From NCBI GenBank assembly GCA_008933995.1, contig WARS01000012.1, positions 4,526,001 to 4,590,000 on the forward strand: a stretch of DNA of 64,000 bases. The letters run 5' to 3'. Under the pieces are notes generated by a model. That model saw nothing but the letters and a program-made list of their open reading frames with translations, was not told the DNA's origin and ran no database searches. Made by a program: the position numbers and the translations under genes. Every line of letters begins with the position of its first letter. Position 1 is the stretch's first letter. Shown here piece after piece: positions 1 to 12,500 of this stretch. The DNA is from Datnioides undecimradiatus. Its lineage: Eukaryota > Chordata > Actinopteri > Lobotiformes > Datnioididae.

Positions 1-2749
1 CCGATCGACACTTGCACCTGACTACTACTTTCTATAAAACAAATATATCTGATAAGACCAGACACGAGATGAGAGTCCGTCACTGAAGACAGTCGTATCC
101 CCAGTAAAAGTGAAATTTACGCTGCGTGGTTTCCGCTGTGTGAGCTGCGCTCAACAAGTGACCTGAGTCAAGGTAGATGCGTTCAAAACTTTATTTCCGG
201 TTTGTAATTTCACAATAAAACAGTCCAATATGTCAGCGTTTTCTCGTTTATTTTGTCCTGTAATAATATTTATGGAGGAAAAAAAAACTTAAAATCTGAT
301 TAATTGAGTCCATGATAAATAAGATGAATTTGTAGAGACATCTGGTCGCTAATAAAAGAAAAAACAACATCATTGTTTTCAAAATCAGTCACAGTGATGC
401 CATGAGGTCTGGAGGTCAAAGGTATATACTTTTGAACAATAAATTTGAGAAGGAATCAGATTTTATGGCACTTTTCAGCAAACTTGATCGTGTATTACAA
501 CAATAAAGCTTCTGTAAGGCCTTATTTGCTGCATTCAGTCTTTACAGTGTGGGTTTGCACTGTTTCCAAACATCACTAATGTTAATCTAAATTTTAAATA
601 TTGCGAACTAAATGATTTATGTACTCACTGTTCATTGTGAATAAGATTTCAGTTACAAACGCCGATTTGATTTTACAACTTGAAAAAGCTTTTATATAAA
701 CTCCAAATCTTTCAACTTCCGGTGATTTTCTAGCCGTTTGTGAGTTGCTTGCTACAGTTTACAAAAAGTGACCGATCCGTTTTGTTGGCCAACTATGAGT
801 CAGAGAGCTGCGGAGAGCTTCAAACCACGGAAACTGGAGCTCTGCGCGGATGACATGGGATTGTTTGGCGTCACAGCTGGAGGAAACACATGCAGGCCGC
901 AGCTGCGCTCCCTCCTGATATCCAGGAGTTAACGTAAAACTATGCTAATCTCAACACATTTTTACAGTTGTTGAAACATCATAAAGGTGTCACTGCTGTT
1001 TTGAGGTAAAAATCTCTATATAAATGTGTATTGAATCAATTTTGTTAACTGACTCAAAGAGGAAGGTCAACCCTAATATCCTCATTAAGGTTTGTAATGT
1101 TTATTAGTTTGTGATGAAAAATTAACCACACTCTCTCCGAAAACGAAATGCATGACTTCTATTTTAGAATGAAAGTCACAGATTTCTATAAAGTGACACT
1201 GTAATCCATTATTCTAACAGACAAAGAAAGAAAATACTGACATATTAAAGGCCTTCACTGTCTGTAGCCTTCCTTCTGACACAACCGGACAATTGTTATT
1301 AGGAGCCACTCAAGTCAAAGATTGACAGCTTTTATAATGGCAATTACTGGTTCCAGTCAAACATGTACCCACACACAGGCAGTGTGCGAGTCTTTACAGA
1401 TTCCTACACCTAAATAGAGCTGCTTAGTTAGCATGTAATACAGGATGTGATGTAATGGTGTTTTTAATAGGGCAGGAGATGTCTTTTTTCATCCAAAGAC
1501 ACACATAAGACCAAAGGTTGTAGCTTTACAGCTCTTTTCCCCTGTTCAAGCCCAGAGGAAACGCTCACTGAGACTCTGCACGGATATACACACAACACAC
1601 AGGCATCAGCTAATGCACACACATACAGTACACACACTCATCACATAGCTTCTACAAACATGGTGTCATCTGGGTCAGAGGGGTATTGTGGTGAGTGGTG
1701 TCAGATGCTATGTTTTCCTAGGAGGGGACTCATTTTAGTTGCATAATGAGTATTTCTACTTTGATATTCTAAGAGCATGTTATTCATTATATATGCGTTT
1801 ACTTTGGTAATATTTTGATCATAGGACAATGTTATAGTTAAGTATTTCCAGTATTTTTATTTTCTACCTGTGCTTGAGAGTAGGATCTAAAAGAGAAATA
1901 TAAATATGGTAACTGTATTATTATTACTATTACTGCTGACACTGCCAAAAAAAGTTAAATTAAAAGAATATTTCACTACCAATTTACTTTTCATTTTACA
2001 CACAGTACTGCTGAAAGATTAAATTAAACATATAAATATACTGCTTCATTTAAACCAGGAGATGGAGCCAAACACTTGTTAGAAGTTACCTCCTGAGGAA
2101 GCACTGAAGCAGCTCTATGATCATATCTTGAAATCAAGTGAATGATGCCATAAAATGAGAAAATTAAGCATGAGAAACTCGTTACATGTATTAAAGATAG
2201 ATGATTAGCCTGTTGTACCTAGTGACACTTGGGTCTTATGGGTAATAATAAACCACTTAAAATATACTCTTCTGGAATTTCAAAAAGGTTTCACTACAAT
2301 GAAAACACGTCAAAATTTCCTCTAATATATTATTTTTTGCTCGTTATGATTTAGGATGACTCACAGAAGATGAGTGATGTATTTGCACAGAGTGCTGAAG
2401 TGAGTAATATGAAAAGATTTAGTCACAATTCACCAAGTAAGCCACAGGAAGACCGGAAGTACGAGGATTTCGACTTCAAAGTAAAAAAGAAAAAATGATC
2501 ATGATGATAATAATTCTACTACTACTACTAATAATAATAATAATAATTATTATTATTATTCCTCTACTCCTTATTATTCCTCTATTCCTCTACTCCTCTA
2601 CTCCTACTAATTTGGTTGAAATATGTTGAAAGCTTTTTTAAATAACATAAGATAATGAATTTAGCTCCCGTCTAATACGCAGCCCACGCAGAGGGTGTCT
2701 CCATCCATGTTGAAACATTTACAGAAATGTTCCTACTTCCTGTGCTTTT
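1..2749. other. Upstream flank of RND2, no gene recognised
   Basis: No convincing coding exon was found on either strand. The stretch is AT-rich, apart from a CpG-containing pocket at about 715-935 that includes a CTTCCGG (ETS-like) motif and a 44-codon reading frame starting at 795 with no recognisable similarity. In mammals the gene next to RND2 on this side is VAT1, transcribed away from it. The pocket or the first 200 bases could belong to the promoter of such a neighbour, but no VAT1 coding sequence is visible, so this is only a possibility. Confidence 0.5.
2515..2609. repeat. Compound trinucleotide microsatellite
   Basis: Runs of CTA, then TAA, then TTA units are followed by a degenerate CTCCTCTA/TTCCT pyrimidine stretch. 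It lies about 440 bp upstream of the RND2 start codon, so length changes here would sit in or near the promoter. Confidence 0.85.
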
Positions 2750-3545
2750 ATTTTTGAAAGATTCTACGGGAAACGAGTGCTCGGAGACGCTCCTTCACAG
2801 GTGTTGTCTCATCGCACTTATACCGCGGGAGCACGGGAGCACGGGAGCTCAGAATTGCGCGGAGCATGTAGCCGAAACTACACCAGACTGTGGAGGTGAA
2901 GTTTGCGTCTGTGTTGGACCTGAGCTGACTTCTTCTTCAGGAGGAACGTTTACAACATTTAGAGCGGCTCTTTGACACTCAACTTGTCTGGAGCTAAATG
3001 ACAAGTAGGCAGCGGCACAGAGCCACTCAGTGATACTAGGGGCACGATGGAGAGCAAAGGATTACTCCGCTGTAAGATTGTGGTGGTCGGCGATGCGCAA
3101 TGTGGCAAAACGGCTCTCCTTCATGTTTTTGCCAAAGACTCGTACCCAGAGGTAAGAGACAGTGTTTCACACACATGAGTGATGACTGCAGCACAGGTAC
3201 GTAAAGTAGAACCACGGGGCGCGACAAAGTCTCCATCCAGCCTGACATTTCCAGAAACTTTAAAGCCTTCTTACATCATCGATATGATAGCAACAGATCA
3301 TATTTATTTAACTGAATGGGGTTTCTTATTGACATCCTGAAAATTGGTGATTTCTTTTGACAGTTACGTCTTTATCATCCAGTTTGGCTCGATCTGTTTT
3401 GGCTCATTTTAATGTAAAATCTGGATTAAGTAAAGATCCTTTCAGTCTTCAGACTTGTACGCATTCAGTGCCCAACTGCCGCAGAAATCTGGGCTCTGTG
3501 CGCTTTTGCGCATCGCGCGCATCAGCGGCTGTTACCTGCGGTCTG
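2750..3545 (+). promoter_or_regulatory. RND2: CpG-rich promoter and 5' region of RND2 (approximate)
   Basis: CpG dinucleotides are clearly denser here than in the surrounding AT-rich DNA. They cluster at 2760-2930, in exon 1 (3047-3151) and again at 3470-3545 in intron 1. The stretch covers the 5' leader, the start codon and the first intron start, as expected of a vertebrate CpG-associated promoter. No TATA box is evident and the transcription start cannot be fixed. An 82-codon open frame (2727-2975) lies wholly upstream of the start and would be an upstream ORF if transcription begins before 2727. Confidence 0.45.
3047..3151 (+). CDS. RND2: RND2 coding exon 1 (P-loop)
   Basis: The exon runs from the start codon to the donor GAG|GTAAGA and codes for 35 residues, including the nucleotide-binding loop GDAQCGKT followed by [13 protein letters not shown]. 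The start is the first ATG in frame with the P-loop. It gives an N-terminus of the length typical for RND2, about eight residues before CKIVVVG. It ends in phase 0. Confidence 0.94.
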
Positions 3546-6500
3546 TGAAGGAGCAGCCTGGTGTGTTTATACAGAAACGTCTCTGATTTGTTCACAGCGG
3601 CAGCCAGTGAGCTGAACTGCCTCTGAGCAACACACTGTATCACCACCTGTCACTCTACATTTTGTGTCTATTACTCACAGTTTCAATGTTTTCATGTGAC
3701 TAAAAACTCTGAATGTGTAATGAGATGAATCAGTGTAGAACAATTCACAAAATAATCTGCCAAACTAGTACATTTTAAAGATTTACACCACAAAAATAAC
3801 AACACTGTAGCCAATCAATCTGAAGATGTCAGATCAATAAAGGATTCAACACCTCATCCCTGATATATAGTAAGTTTTCAGATATTGTACTGAAAATATG
3901 AAAAATACAGGAAACGGCAGATGAAACGCAGCTCTGATGGGCTGAAATATTCTCTGTACTTGTAGTTCATTTTCTGATTGAAAGCCTTGAAGTGTTGACG
4001 ATAATGAAATCAAAGCTTGTTGACCTAAATTTCTGAATTTGGAAATAGGTCAAAGCTCAGAATTGGCCTCATCTACTTTACACACACACACACACACACA
4101 CACAATCTTGTGCCTCTGATGTTCAAGAGTGCACTATCATCTGCACCACAGCCGACTGAAATAATGAAGATTTACTTTCCTACCTCACATTATCTTGACT
4201 TAAATCAGATCTCACAATGTACACAACGCCTCCTCTGAGCTCTCATCTAATTGTAGCCGCTCGCGTCTCATTTCAGAATTATGTCCCCACCGTGTTTGAG
4301 AATTACACAGCCAGCTTCGAGATCGACAAACAGAGGATCGAGCTCAACATGTGGGACACTTCAGGTAAGACGTGCTTGGGGGGGGGGGGTTTCATCCATC
4401 CGTGTGGCATTATCATTTTCATGCCAATGTGATGAGAGGAGCGTCATCCCGCCGTCAGGCCATGACAGGGTAACTGTAACAGGCCCTGCATATTGGCAAA
4501 CAGCTGACTCCTTGGAGCGTTCTACAACATCCAGGCTGTGGGCCAAAAAACACACGAGCAAACCACAGCTAGAGTGTGCCTGGATAATCTGCTGGGAGCA
4601 CTACTGTTTGTTTTTAACTTCTGTTGAAGATGTGGAATCAGCGTCAACAGACACAGAGCTTCAATCCTGTCACCACCTTTAGAGCTAATTCGACAAGTGT
4701 GGTTAGTTTTGTGTTATATCAGTCTTGTGAGAGTATAAACAACATGTCATTCAACACTTGCCTGCTCCAAGTACAAAGCTGTCACAGTATAATCATCAAC
4801 TCATGAACACTAAAACTGTCTGCATGTAGTTACACTCAGGCACTGTTGCCATGTTCATTCAACAGGGTAGGTTTTCCCAATGTTAAAATTGCCGATTTTG
4901 TTACTTTGAGTTAGTGAATGTTGATCACAGAGTTGTTTGTCCCCTCGTAGCACTGATGTAGCTTTGTGGGTGGCTGTTCCAAACTGTAAATTTAAGTGTA
5001 ATATGGCCAAACTCATGATGTTAATTATTTTGGTCTCAAGAAGTTTGTGTTTCACAGCTTAGAGTCATTTCACATTTTTCTGACAAGACTCAAACAGACG
5101 AGAGTTTGTGGAACAGTCAGACTCTTTCAGTCGAACTTTCTCCCTTTGTCAGCCTTCAGGGCCTTTTGCATTTCATTTCCCCTTACATAACAACCACCGA
5201 AAAACTTGTTCTCACACCACCATGGAGAGCAGCTTCAGTGTGCAGCGTTCCATTAACCTCCACCCATGCAGACTCAGAGAAAGACCAGCTAGACAAGCTG
5301 GAGTTTAAGAGCTGCAGCTGCCGAGGCTGGTGTTGCCTGTTGGTTTGCAATGGGTGAGGCCACTCGACTGTGTTTAAACAACACCCTCTGAAATTGCTGG
5401 TTGTTTCACACACTCATACACACACACGCACACACACACACACACACACCTTTCTTTTACTGGGCTGCAATTACACCAAGGAAAGGCTTCAACAGTAATT
5501 TTAGACTCCACCAAACAAAAATATTCAATTCATCTTTTTATGTAAAGCATTTGCCATTCATTACTTTATCGTGTCACATTAATGGCATCTCCTTGCAGAC
5601 AATAGAGGCTAAACATAGTGGACATAGCGCTCCCAGGTGTGAATGTGCAAACCTCTATGAGTAAGATCTAAGTTCTCTCACCAAGGCTTCGCTAAACCTT
5701 TTCCATAAATAAATTTAGCAAAATCTATTTCTATCTGTGCGTGTGCTACTGTGAAAGAAAAATAGGTATTACTTTTTAATAAGGAATACTTTAAAAGGGG
5801 TTTATGGGAGGATACACACGAGCCAAAGGGGACTTTTACAACTTGGCAGCCCAAATACTGAATTTATTGATGGCTGTATTACTGATTCATCAAGCAATAA
5901 TAACTGATTTATTAGTAATTATGTAACCTTTTGCTTTAACTTAGAAAGAATCCCAAATTGGACTGAACGTTGTAGAGATAAAAGTGAAATAAGCACATTG
6001 GTGGTATAAACCGAACAAACAAGATGTGCCGTATTATTAAGTAAGCTTTATTGTATGTTCTCAAGATGTGTTTGCTCGAGCATCAACTTAAGCAACAGAT
6101 TCAAGCAAATCCGAGGGCTTCAGTCCTAAATATCAAACATGCTTAAAATTGTTGGGGTGGTTCTGATGAGTGAAGATTGGATCTTGCCTCACATTACACC
6201 ATAACCTGAGTCGAACATGGTTCTCACCACAGTACCAGATCTTCTGTTTCTCGCTCCAGTTGCCACGAAGAGTGAATCATGGTAAAATCTGTGTGAAGCT
6301 TCTGTCTGAGCCAGGCATGAGGGTTTAGTGGTGACGCTTTCCTAAGTGGTGCCTGTTTGGGGTGATTGGGAAATTTGCACAAATGACAGGAGGTGTTTGT
6401 TTTCGATCTCAACACATCTTGGGAAAAGCTGAAAGCTGGGTATTTTCATTTAAATACGAAGACATAGAAGACGAAGCCAGGCTAGCAGCCTTTTAGCCTT

Positions 6501-9500
6501 GTATAAATGTACAAATGTGTGAATTATATCAAGCTATAGCACAACAATAAGCGTCTTTCCCAAAACTTTTTCTGCAGTATTATTAATTGGATTTCTGTCA
6601 AAAAGCAGACATGATTTAGATTATGGCTGGTGATCTGTGTCTGACCTGAGTTGGCTTTCTTCATCTCTCCATAAGCTGCTGAGAGGAGACAAGTTGCGTT
6701 GCCTTGCAGCGTCCCTGCAAGCTATTCTGGGTTTGTCTCAGAGGACAGGCGCATCAGCACCGACATCAGTATTACTACAACCCCCCCGGTACCTGCTTCT
6801 TCTTACTAATGACTGAATAGGGAGGATTACAGTTACCTGCCGTGCATACAAGGGTGTGTGTGCTGCTGTAACTGTGGTTGTAATACCCTTGAGTTTTTTG
6901 TTAACTTTGTTCTTACTTACATTTGCCATTTCTTATGCAATCGCAGTTTTGTTTGAGTATGTAGATACTGCCGGTGTGTATTCACAGGCTTGTGCAGGCA
7001 TGCGTAAGAGACAGCCGGGCAAATGTGTGTTAGCATTCGGTTCGTCTGCATATATGCTGGTGTGTGTGTATGCCAGTGTGTGCAGTTTGCATGACAGCAG
7101 TAAGCAGTGGGAGTGAGGCCGTGCCTGAAACTCAGACAGTGAGCAAGTTTTATAGAAAAATCTGCTGTGTTTTCACCACCACGTGTCAAAACGGTTTAAT
7201 TTCAAGTGTTTGAAATGACTGTAGCTGGGGGAGAAGACAGGGTATGGAACCTCAATAACAGACTAAATACAGTTTAAAGTTTTAGACATGCATAATTAAA
7301 TGACTTAAACTGAGAGTGTTGGATTCATACTGCAGGTAAAATGATACCAACAGAGTTCAATTCATTCAGAGGGTGCCTTTATGAAAGAGCTTCAAGAGCA
7401 CTAAAGGATGCAAATCAAACAATGAAAGAGTACAAACGCTATAGGATATAAGGCCAAATGAGAAGATAAGGAAAGAAGGAGCAGGATGAGTTTTGTTCAG
7501 GTTCACAGAGAGGAGCGAGTGTGAGGAAAGGTGCCAGAACGAGCCTCCGAGCTGCCCTCTCATTGTGCAGAAACAAACAGTGGATTTAATTAATCAAGCA
7601 CTTGCTGTGTGACCAAACACTTGCCCCCTGTCTCCTTCATTCTTCATCTTGCCACACCACCCACTGCCTCTTCAACCTCCTGCGTCTTTCCTCCACATCC
7701 TCGCACACTTGTTTTCAGACTCCCTGCCAAACTAAATCCCCCCATCCTCCTGATCTATTCTGTGTACATCTCTGTTAGCCTTCATGCTTCCCTCAATCTT
7801 TCCACCATCTTAATCTCTTTCCTTTTCTGTCTTTCATGCTGCGTTGCGACACAGAGTCAAGATTAAGATCAGAATGATCTGAGTCAAATTGAGATTCAAA
7901 GTGCATCCTCGGCCTTGGAAACAGCAGTTGACAACCCCCCCTGCCCTCCTCAAGGTCTATTTAGAGGCTGCTCTGGAGCTTTTGATTATATCGCATGATC
8001 TTCCTCAGCAGACAGAGTTTACACAGCTGTCACAGAATAGCACATGTTTAAATGTTCACCTCTCAGAGCACTTTAAGGGTGTCTTCATCCAGGCTGTCTT
8101 AAAACTTGAGATTCAGGTCGGTCGAAGACAATTACAGTGACTGTGCTGGTCTACCATTGAACCAAGAGGTTGAAATCCTACAGGGCCACAACAGCCAGCT
8201 AAAAGCAGCAAAAAAATGAACTTTGGGGATCAGTTGACCTACTCCATTTGTGTTGTGTATTCATTAGTAAGCAATTAGCAACTGGTGGTAATTTCATTAA
8301 ACTCTTAGAATGTAGGAATATCATCATGTAAGAGTTAATCTAAAGGTGAATCTCCTCAGATCATGGGGCAGATGCCTGCATTGTCCCATTGGTACTCAAG
8401 CCTTGAAGTGACACTCTGTCCAGGCCGGATAATCAGACTAAATTGCCTTTTTGTCTCGCTTCATTATTCAGTCTGACATCGTGTTCACGTTAGCCAGTTC
8501 TGTTTGGGAGGTTGCCATAACCAATCAGTAGCAAGCAACATATCCGTCCTCCCAGTGTCCTTTTAGGTTGACACTGAAACACTGATATATTGCAGGAACT
8601 GGGTACTCCAAGGTGGTGCCCTTCTATTTAGATTAAAATTGCTCAGTTAGTTTATCGGCCAAAAAAAAACTTTTGTCACTTCCTGGTTTTCTTCTTTACC
8701 TGTGCATGTTTTTTTCTTCTCTCCACTGATGTCAGTTTTGGCTAACAGGGAAGCTCTAGCACCTAAACTTTCGGACGAAGATCAGACACACGCTGACTTA
8801 AGAGTCTCTATAGCTACATCTTGCTAGCTACTTCATGTTTATTGCCCAGCTGGTTCAAGAAGATAATGTCTCCAAATCCAGTCCACTCTTATCTGCTCTG
8901 TTGAATTAAAAAAAGGAAATCAGGGTCCATCAACCAGACATTCAGCCTGTTTACCTTTTTTTGTATTTGCATATGAGTTTTAATTTTTCTGTGTTGCATT
9001 GTGGTAGTGTTGGGGGGAAAAAAAATCGAAAGCCTATTGGGGAAACACTTGAACAAAATGAAAATTATTTCTGCTCAGAACAAATTGCTGAAGTAATAAG
9101 TCAAATTCTCTTTTGTAAAGAGCTTCTACACCAGGGTGTAATGTGCAATGGACCTTGTGGAGTCATCAAAAGGAAATTATTAGCTCAGATTTCTATAAAA
9201 AACAAAAAAACAAATTAGTCTCAAATCACAAGTATTTCTGGTTTTGATGACACAGCAGATGTGTTGCAAAGGGATGTTTGGTCTCCAAATTAATAAAATA
9301 ACAAGACAGAGAACTTAAAATATGATCCCAGCTGACCTCACGTGCTGTAACTATACAAGCTAAAAGATTTTATGTCCGGATTCACTTTCTGCACTTTCCT
9401 CCTCCTCTTTTCTTTAATTTAAATCATTCGTCCACTCTGGGTACCTCGCTAGTTTTTTCCTCTTCTCTCTTTCCAACCACCCAAGGTCAGGAGCCCCACT

Positions 9501-12500
9501 GTATTGGGGCACTGCCCTCTCAGCACTCTTGCACTCAATTAGCTTACCTTGCGTTTTCTTTGTCCGTCCCTCTATCTGTCTTTAAGTCTCTCCTGCACTC
9601 CTCACTCAATCCCTTTCCTCATTTCCTGTGTGAAAAAAGAAAAAACAAGAAAAAGACTTGGTGCTGAGTCTAATTTCACCATTGATTGATCTGTTTCTAG
9701 CTGACCGTCCTGCAACAGAGCAACAAATGATCTTTATCCAGCATGAGCTCATGTGAGGTGGTTTGCGGTCGACTGCGTGCCACTGGTTCTGTTAGGTCTC
9801 CCAGCGTGATTTTCAGTTTATTTATTTATTTGTTTTTACCATATGCCTTTCCTCCTGCCTTTCCTCCCCCCTGTGTGTCAGAGTCTGAGCTGCTCCAACT
9901 TGAGCTCAAGAATTTTGCGGTTCTCAAGCATCTGCTCAATTATCAGCCAATTTGCCGATGTAAGGCTTAAAAAGGTCATAAATAAGATTAATTTGTAGAC
10001 TCCAGGGGTGACCTTTATATTCTTAATTAATCATCTGGAGCTAATTATGAATATGCCCTAAAAACACTTCTTTTTCTAGAATCCTCTGTAATTACATATC
10101 ATATAATAATATAAAACCTGGCATTAAAGCACACTCTGTCCTCGTTCACCTTCTAACTTTATGAGTGCACATGTGAATGACTTGTCAAGCATGAAAGTGT
10201 AGAAGTGGTATATCAAGTTTTTTTTCCCATTGCTCAATAAAAGGGTCGAGCATATTTAAAATGTGGTGAAAGGGAGCCATAGGGAGGTTATTTCCAAATG
10301 GATGACACGTAGGTGGGTATAGTGTAACTTCCATCCCACCCACAAGTGGAGTTGTGAAAGACAGTAGATTTTTAATGGTAGATTTGACCATAATGGAGCA
10401 TTTAGCAGCTAAGGAGCCACTTATTTTTCTCAGGAGAGCAGAATAGAGCTAAAGGAGAGTGAATGTTGGTAAAAACCGCTTCAAGCAGATGCTAATGTTC
10501 CTCTGTCTGCCAAATTTGCACACTGGCAGCTGTGATATATTTTACGTAACAGCTTAAGGTGGAATATATCAGCGGTGTGTTTATAGTTTGTTCCTACTGT
10601 CTCCAAGTAGTCACAAAGTCTGTTACAGCAGGTTTAAATGTGCTACAAACATAATTCACAATTTAAATAATCGTCACATAGCAACAGTGAAGAATAATTA
10701 GCAACTTTTCACAACATGTTTTGTTCATAATGCGGTAAGACAGAAATACAGGTTTGAAGTCTAGTTTTCTTGTCCACATTTGTTAAAATCCAGCACATTT
10801 TGTTGGTTGAATTCTGGGTTTATTTTCCTCTGCGGCTGGCTGACGACAAAAAGACAACAAAAAAAAAAAGTTGTTGATGCCTACAGGGTAAAACACAAGC
10901 CTCCAAAGCATGCAGGTTTCACAGCTGAGCATGTGAAAGTGCGAGGTTAAAGTCGATAAAACAACTGGCTCAACCAGCAGCGTCACACACCTCAAAACAG
11001 TGAGAGACAAAGGAACACATTGAACTTTGCTGCCTTGAACTCTGGGCAGCTTCCTTGTTCTCAGGCGTGAAACCGGAATTGTGTGATACTTCCTTGAGGG
11101 CCTGACAAGTCAAGAAGAACATCTCTGTTGTTAAACATACACACTCACTATACACATCTGTGCTCTCCATCACATACTGTGCAAACACTGCCGAGACCGT
11201 GAGCCCTTTAAAGACCCTGTTGCATCCATCCATCCATCCATCCCAGTTTGACAGAGTCCGTGGCTGAGATTGCCTTAACAATCCATCATTCATTCATGAG
11301 CAGCTTTTATGACCCCAATTACATGCTGGCTCCTTGAAAGCACTACCCAGATGTGCTCTGAGAGAGAGCATCTGTGTGTGAGTGGCACCTGGCTCCATGA
11401 CAGAAATGAGTGGAGAAAATAGCTTGATGTGTCAACGCGCTTCAGAGGCTTTTTGGATAGGAGTGCAGAAACCAGGAGTGGGGGGAGGGAGCGAGTGAGT
11501 TCTTAGTCCAAGTGCTGTTGAGCGTATTTTCTCCTGTAAACATGTGCAGGAGTGTGTATGTTTGCGTGTATGACTGTGAGTATGAGGTAAGTGCTCTGAG
11601 AGATTAGAGAAGTGGGAAAATAAAATAGAAACAGTGAAGAGACGGAGGGACATAGTGTCAGAGTGGAGTGCTGAGTTTTGAGTGCGCAGAGTCACATATA
11701 GGGGAAAGCGTGCTGAGTGCTGACTAAATGAATGTCAGTAGGTTTTCATGATGCGAGCCCGTGCCCCAGTCATCCTGGTCTGATTCTCTTCTGCCCATGC
11801 AGCCCATTAGACCACCGAGGGTACATTGAAAATCAATGTCCTCGATGCGTCTCCACTCTCATTCCCAGGGGACGACCGGTCTGTCTCTCAGCTGCTGCGT
11901 TGCCTGTGTAACTGAGCAGTCCTTCGAAGACAGACAGACAGCTAGTCAGAACCCATTGACACAAACTTTTAGGTATGACTTTCAGAGACTCTTTGGCATT
12001 AACCCAATACAGACTTGTATGTTTATTTTTAAACTTCTGTTTTAGCACCCATTGGTGAAATATACTTATTTGCTGAAAATCCACCTGGCAGCCTGAGTAT
12101 AGAGTCTTTTGTATGCATCTATATAGGCCTTGCCAATAGTTAATTTTTTCCAATATAATCTAATTAACTATATACTTTTACAATTATACAGAAACAGTCT
12201 TTTTGCTGTATTTTCCCATTCAGACTGCTGTTTTACTCAAAAATGGAGAGGTGATCAGGCACCATATTTGCTTTGGCTCTACCCTCTCAAGTTGTTTTCA
12301 AAAAAAATTAAAAAATCTGCGCTCCTCAGTGAGTGACAGGTGCATCGGAGGACAGTGCACCTGGAAAACAATGAGAAGAAACCCTGCACATTGTACATCC
12401 CTTACTGCTGAAATATTTATTACAAAGCATATCTTTCCAAGTTATCTTTGTTTTAAGAAACATCTCTTCTCAAACAAAAGTGGATCAACACAGATGAACA

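Noticed and set aside
795-929. 44-codon frame in a CpG pocket, considered as a first exon of a neighbouring gene
   Set aside because: No similarity to VAT1 or another known protein and no clear donor. Kept only as part of the flank description.
2515-2609. Short regularly spaced repeats considered as a CRISPR-like array
   Set aside because: It is a trinucleotide microsatellite with no spacers, in a vertebrate genome.
4281-4682. 133-codon open frame across RND2 exon 2
   Set aside because: Wrong frame for RND2 and runs through the splice donor at 4365.
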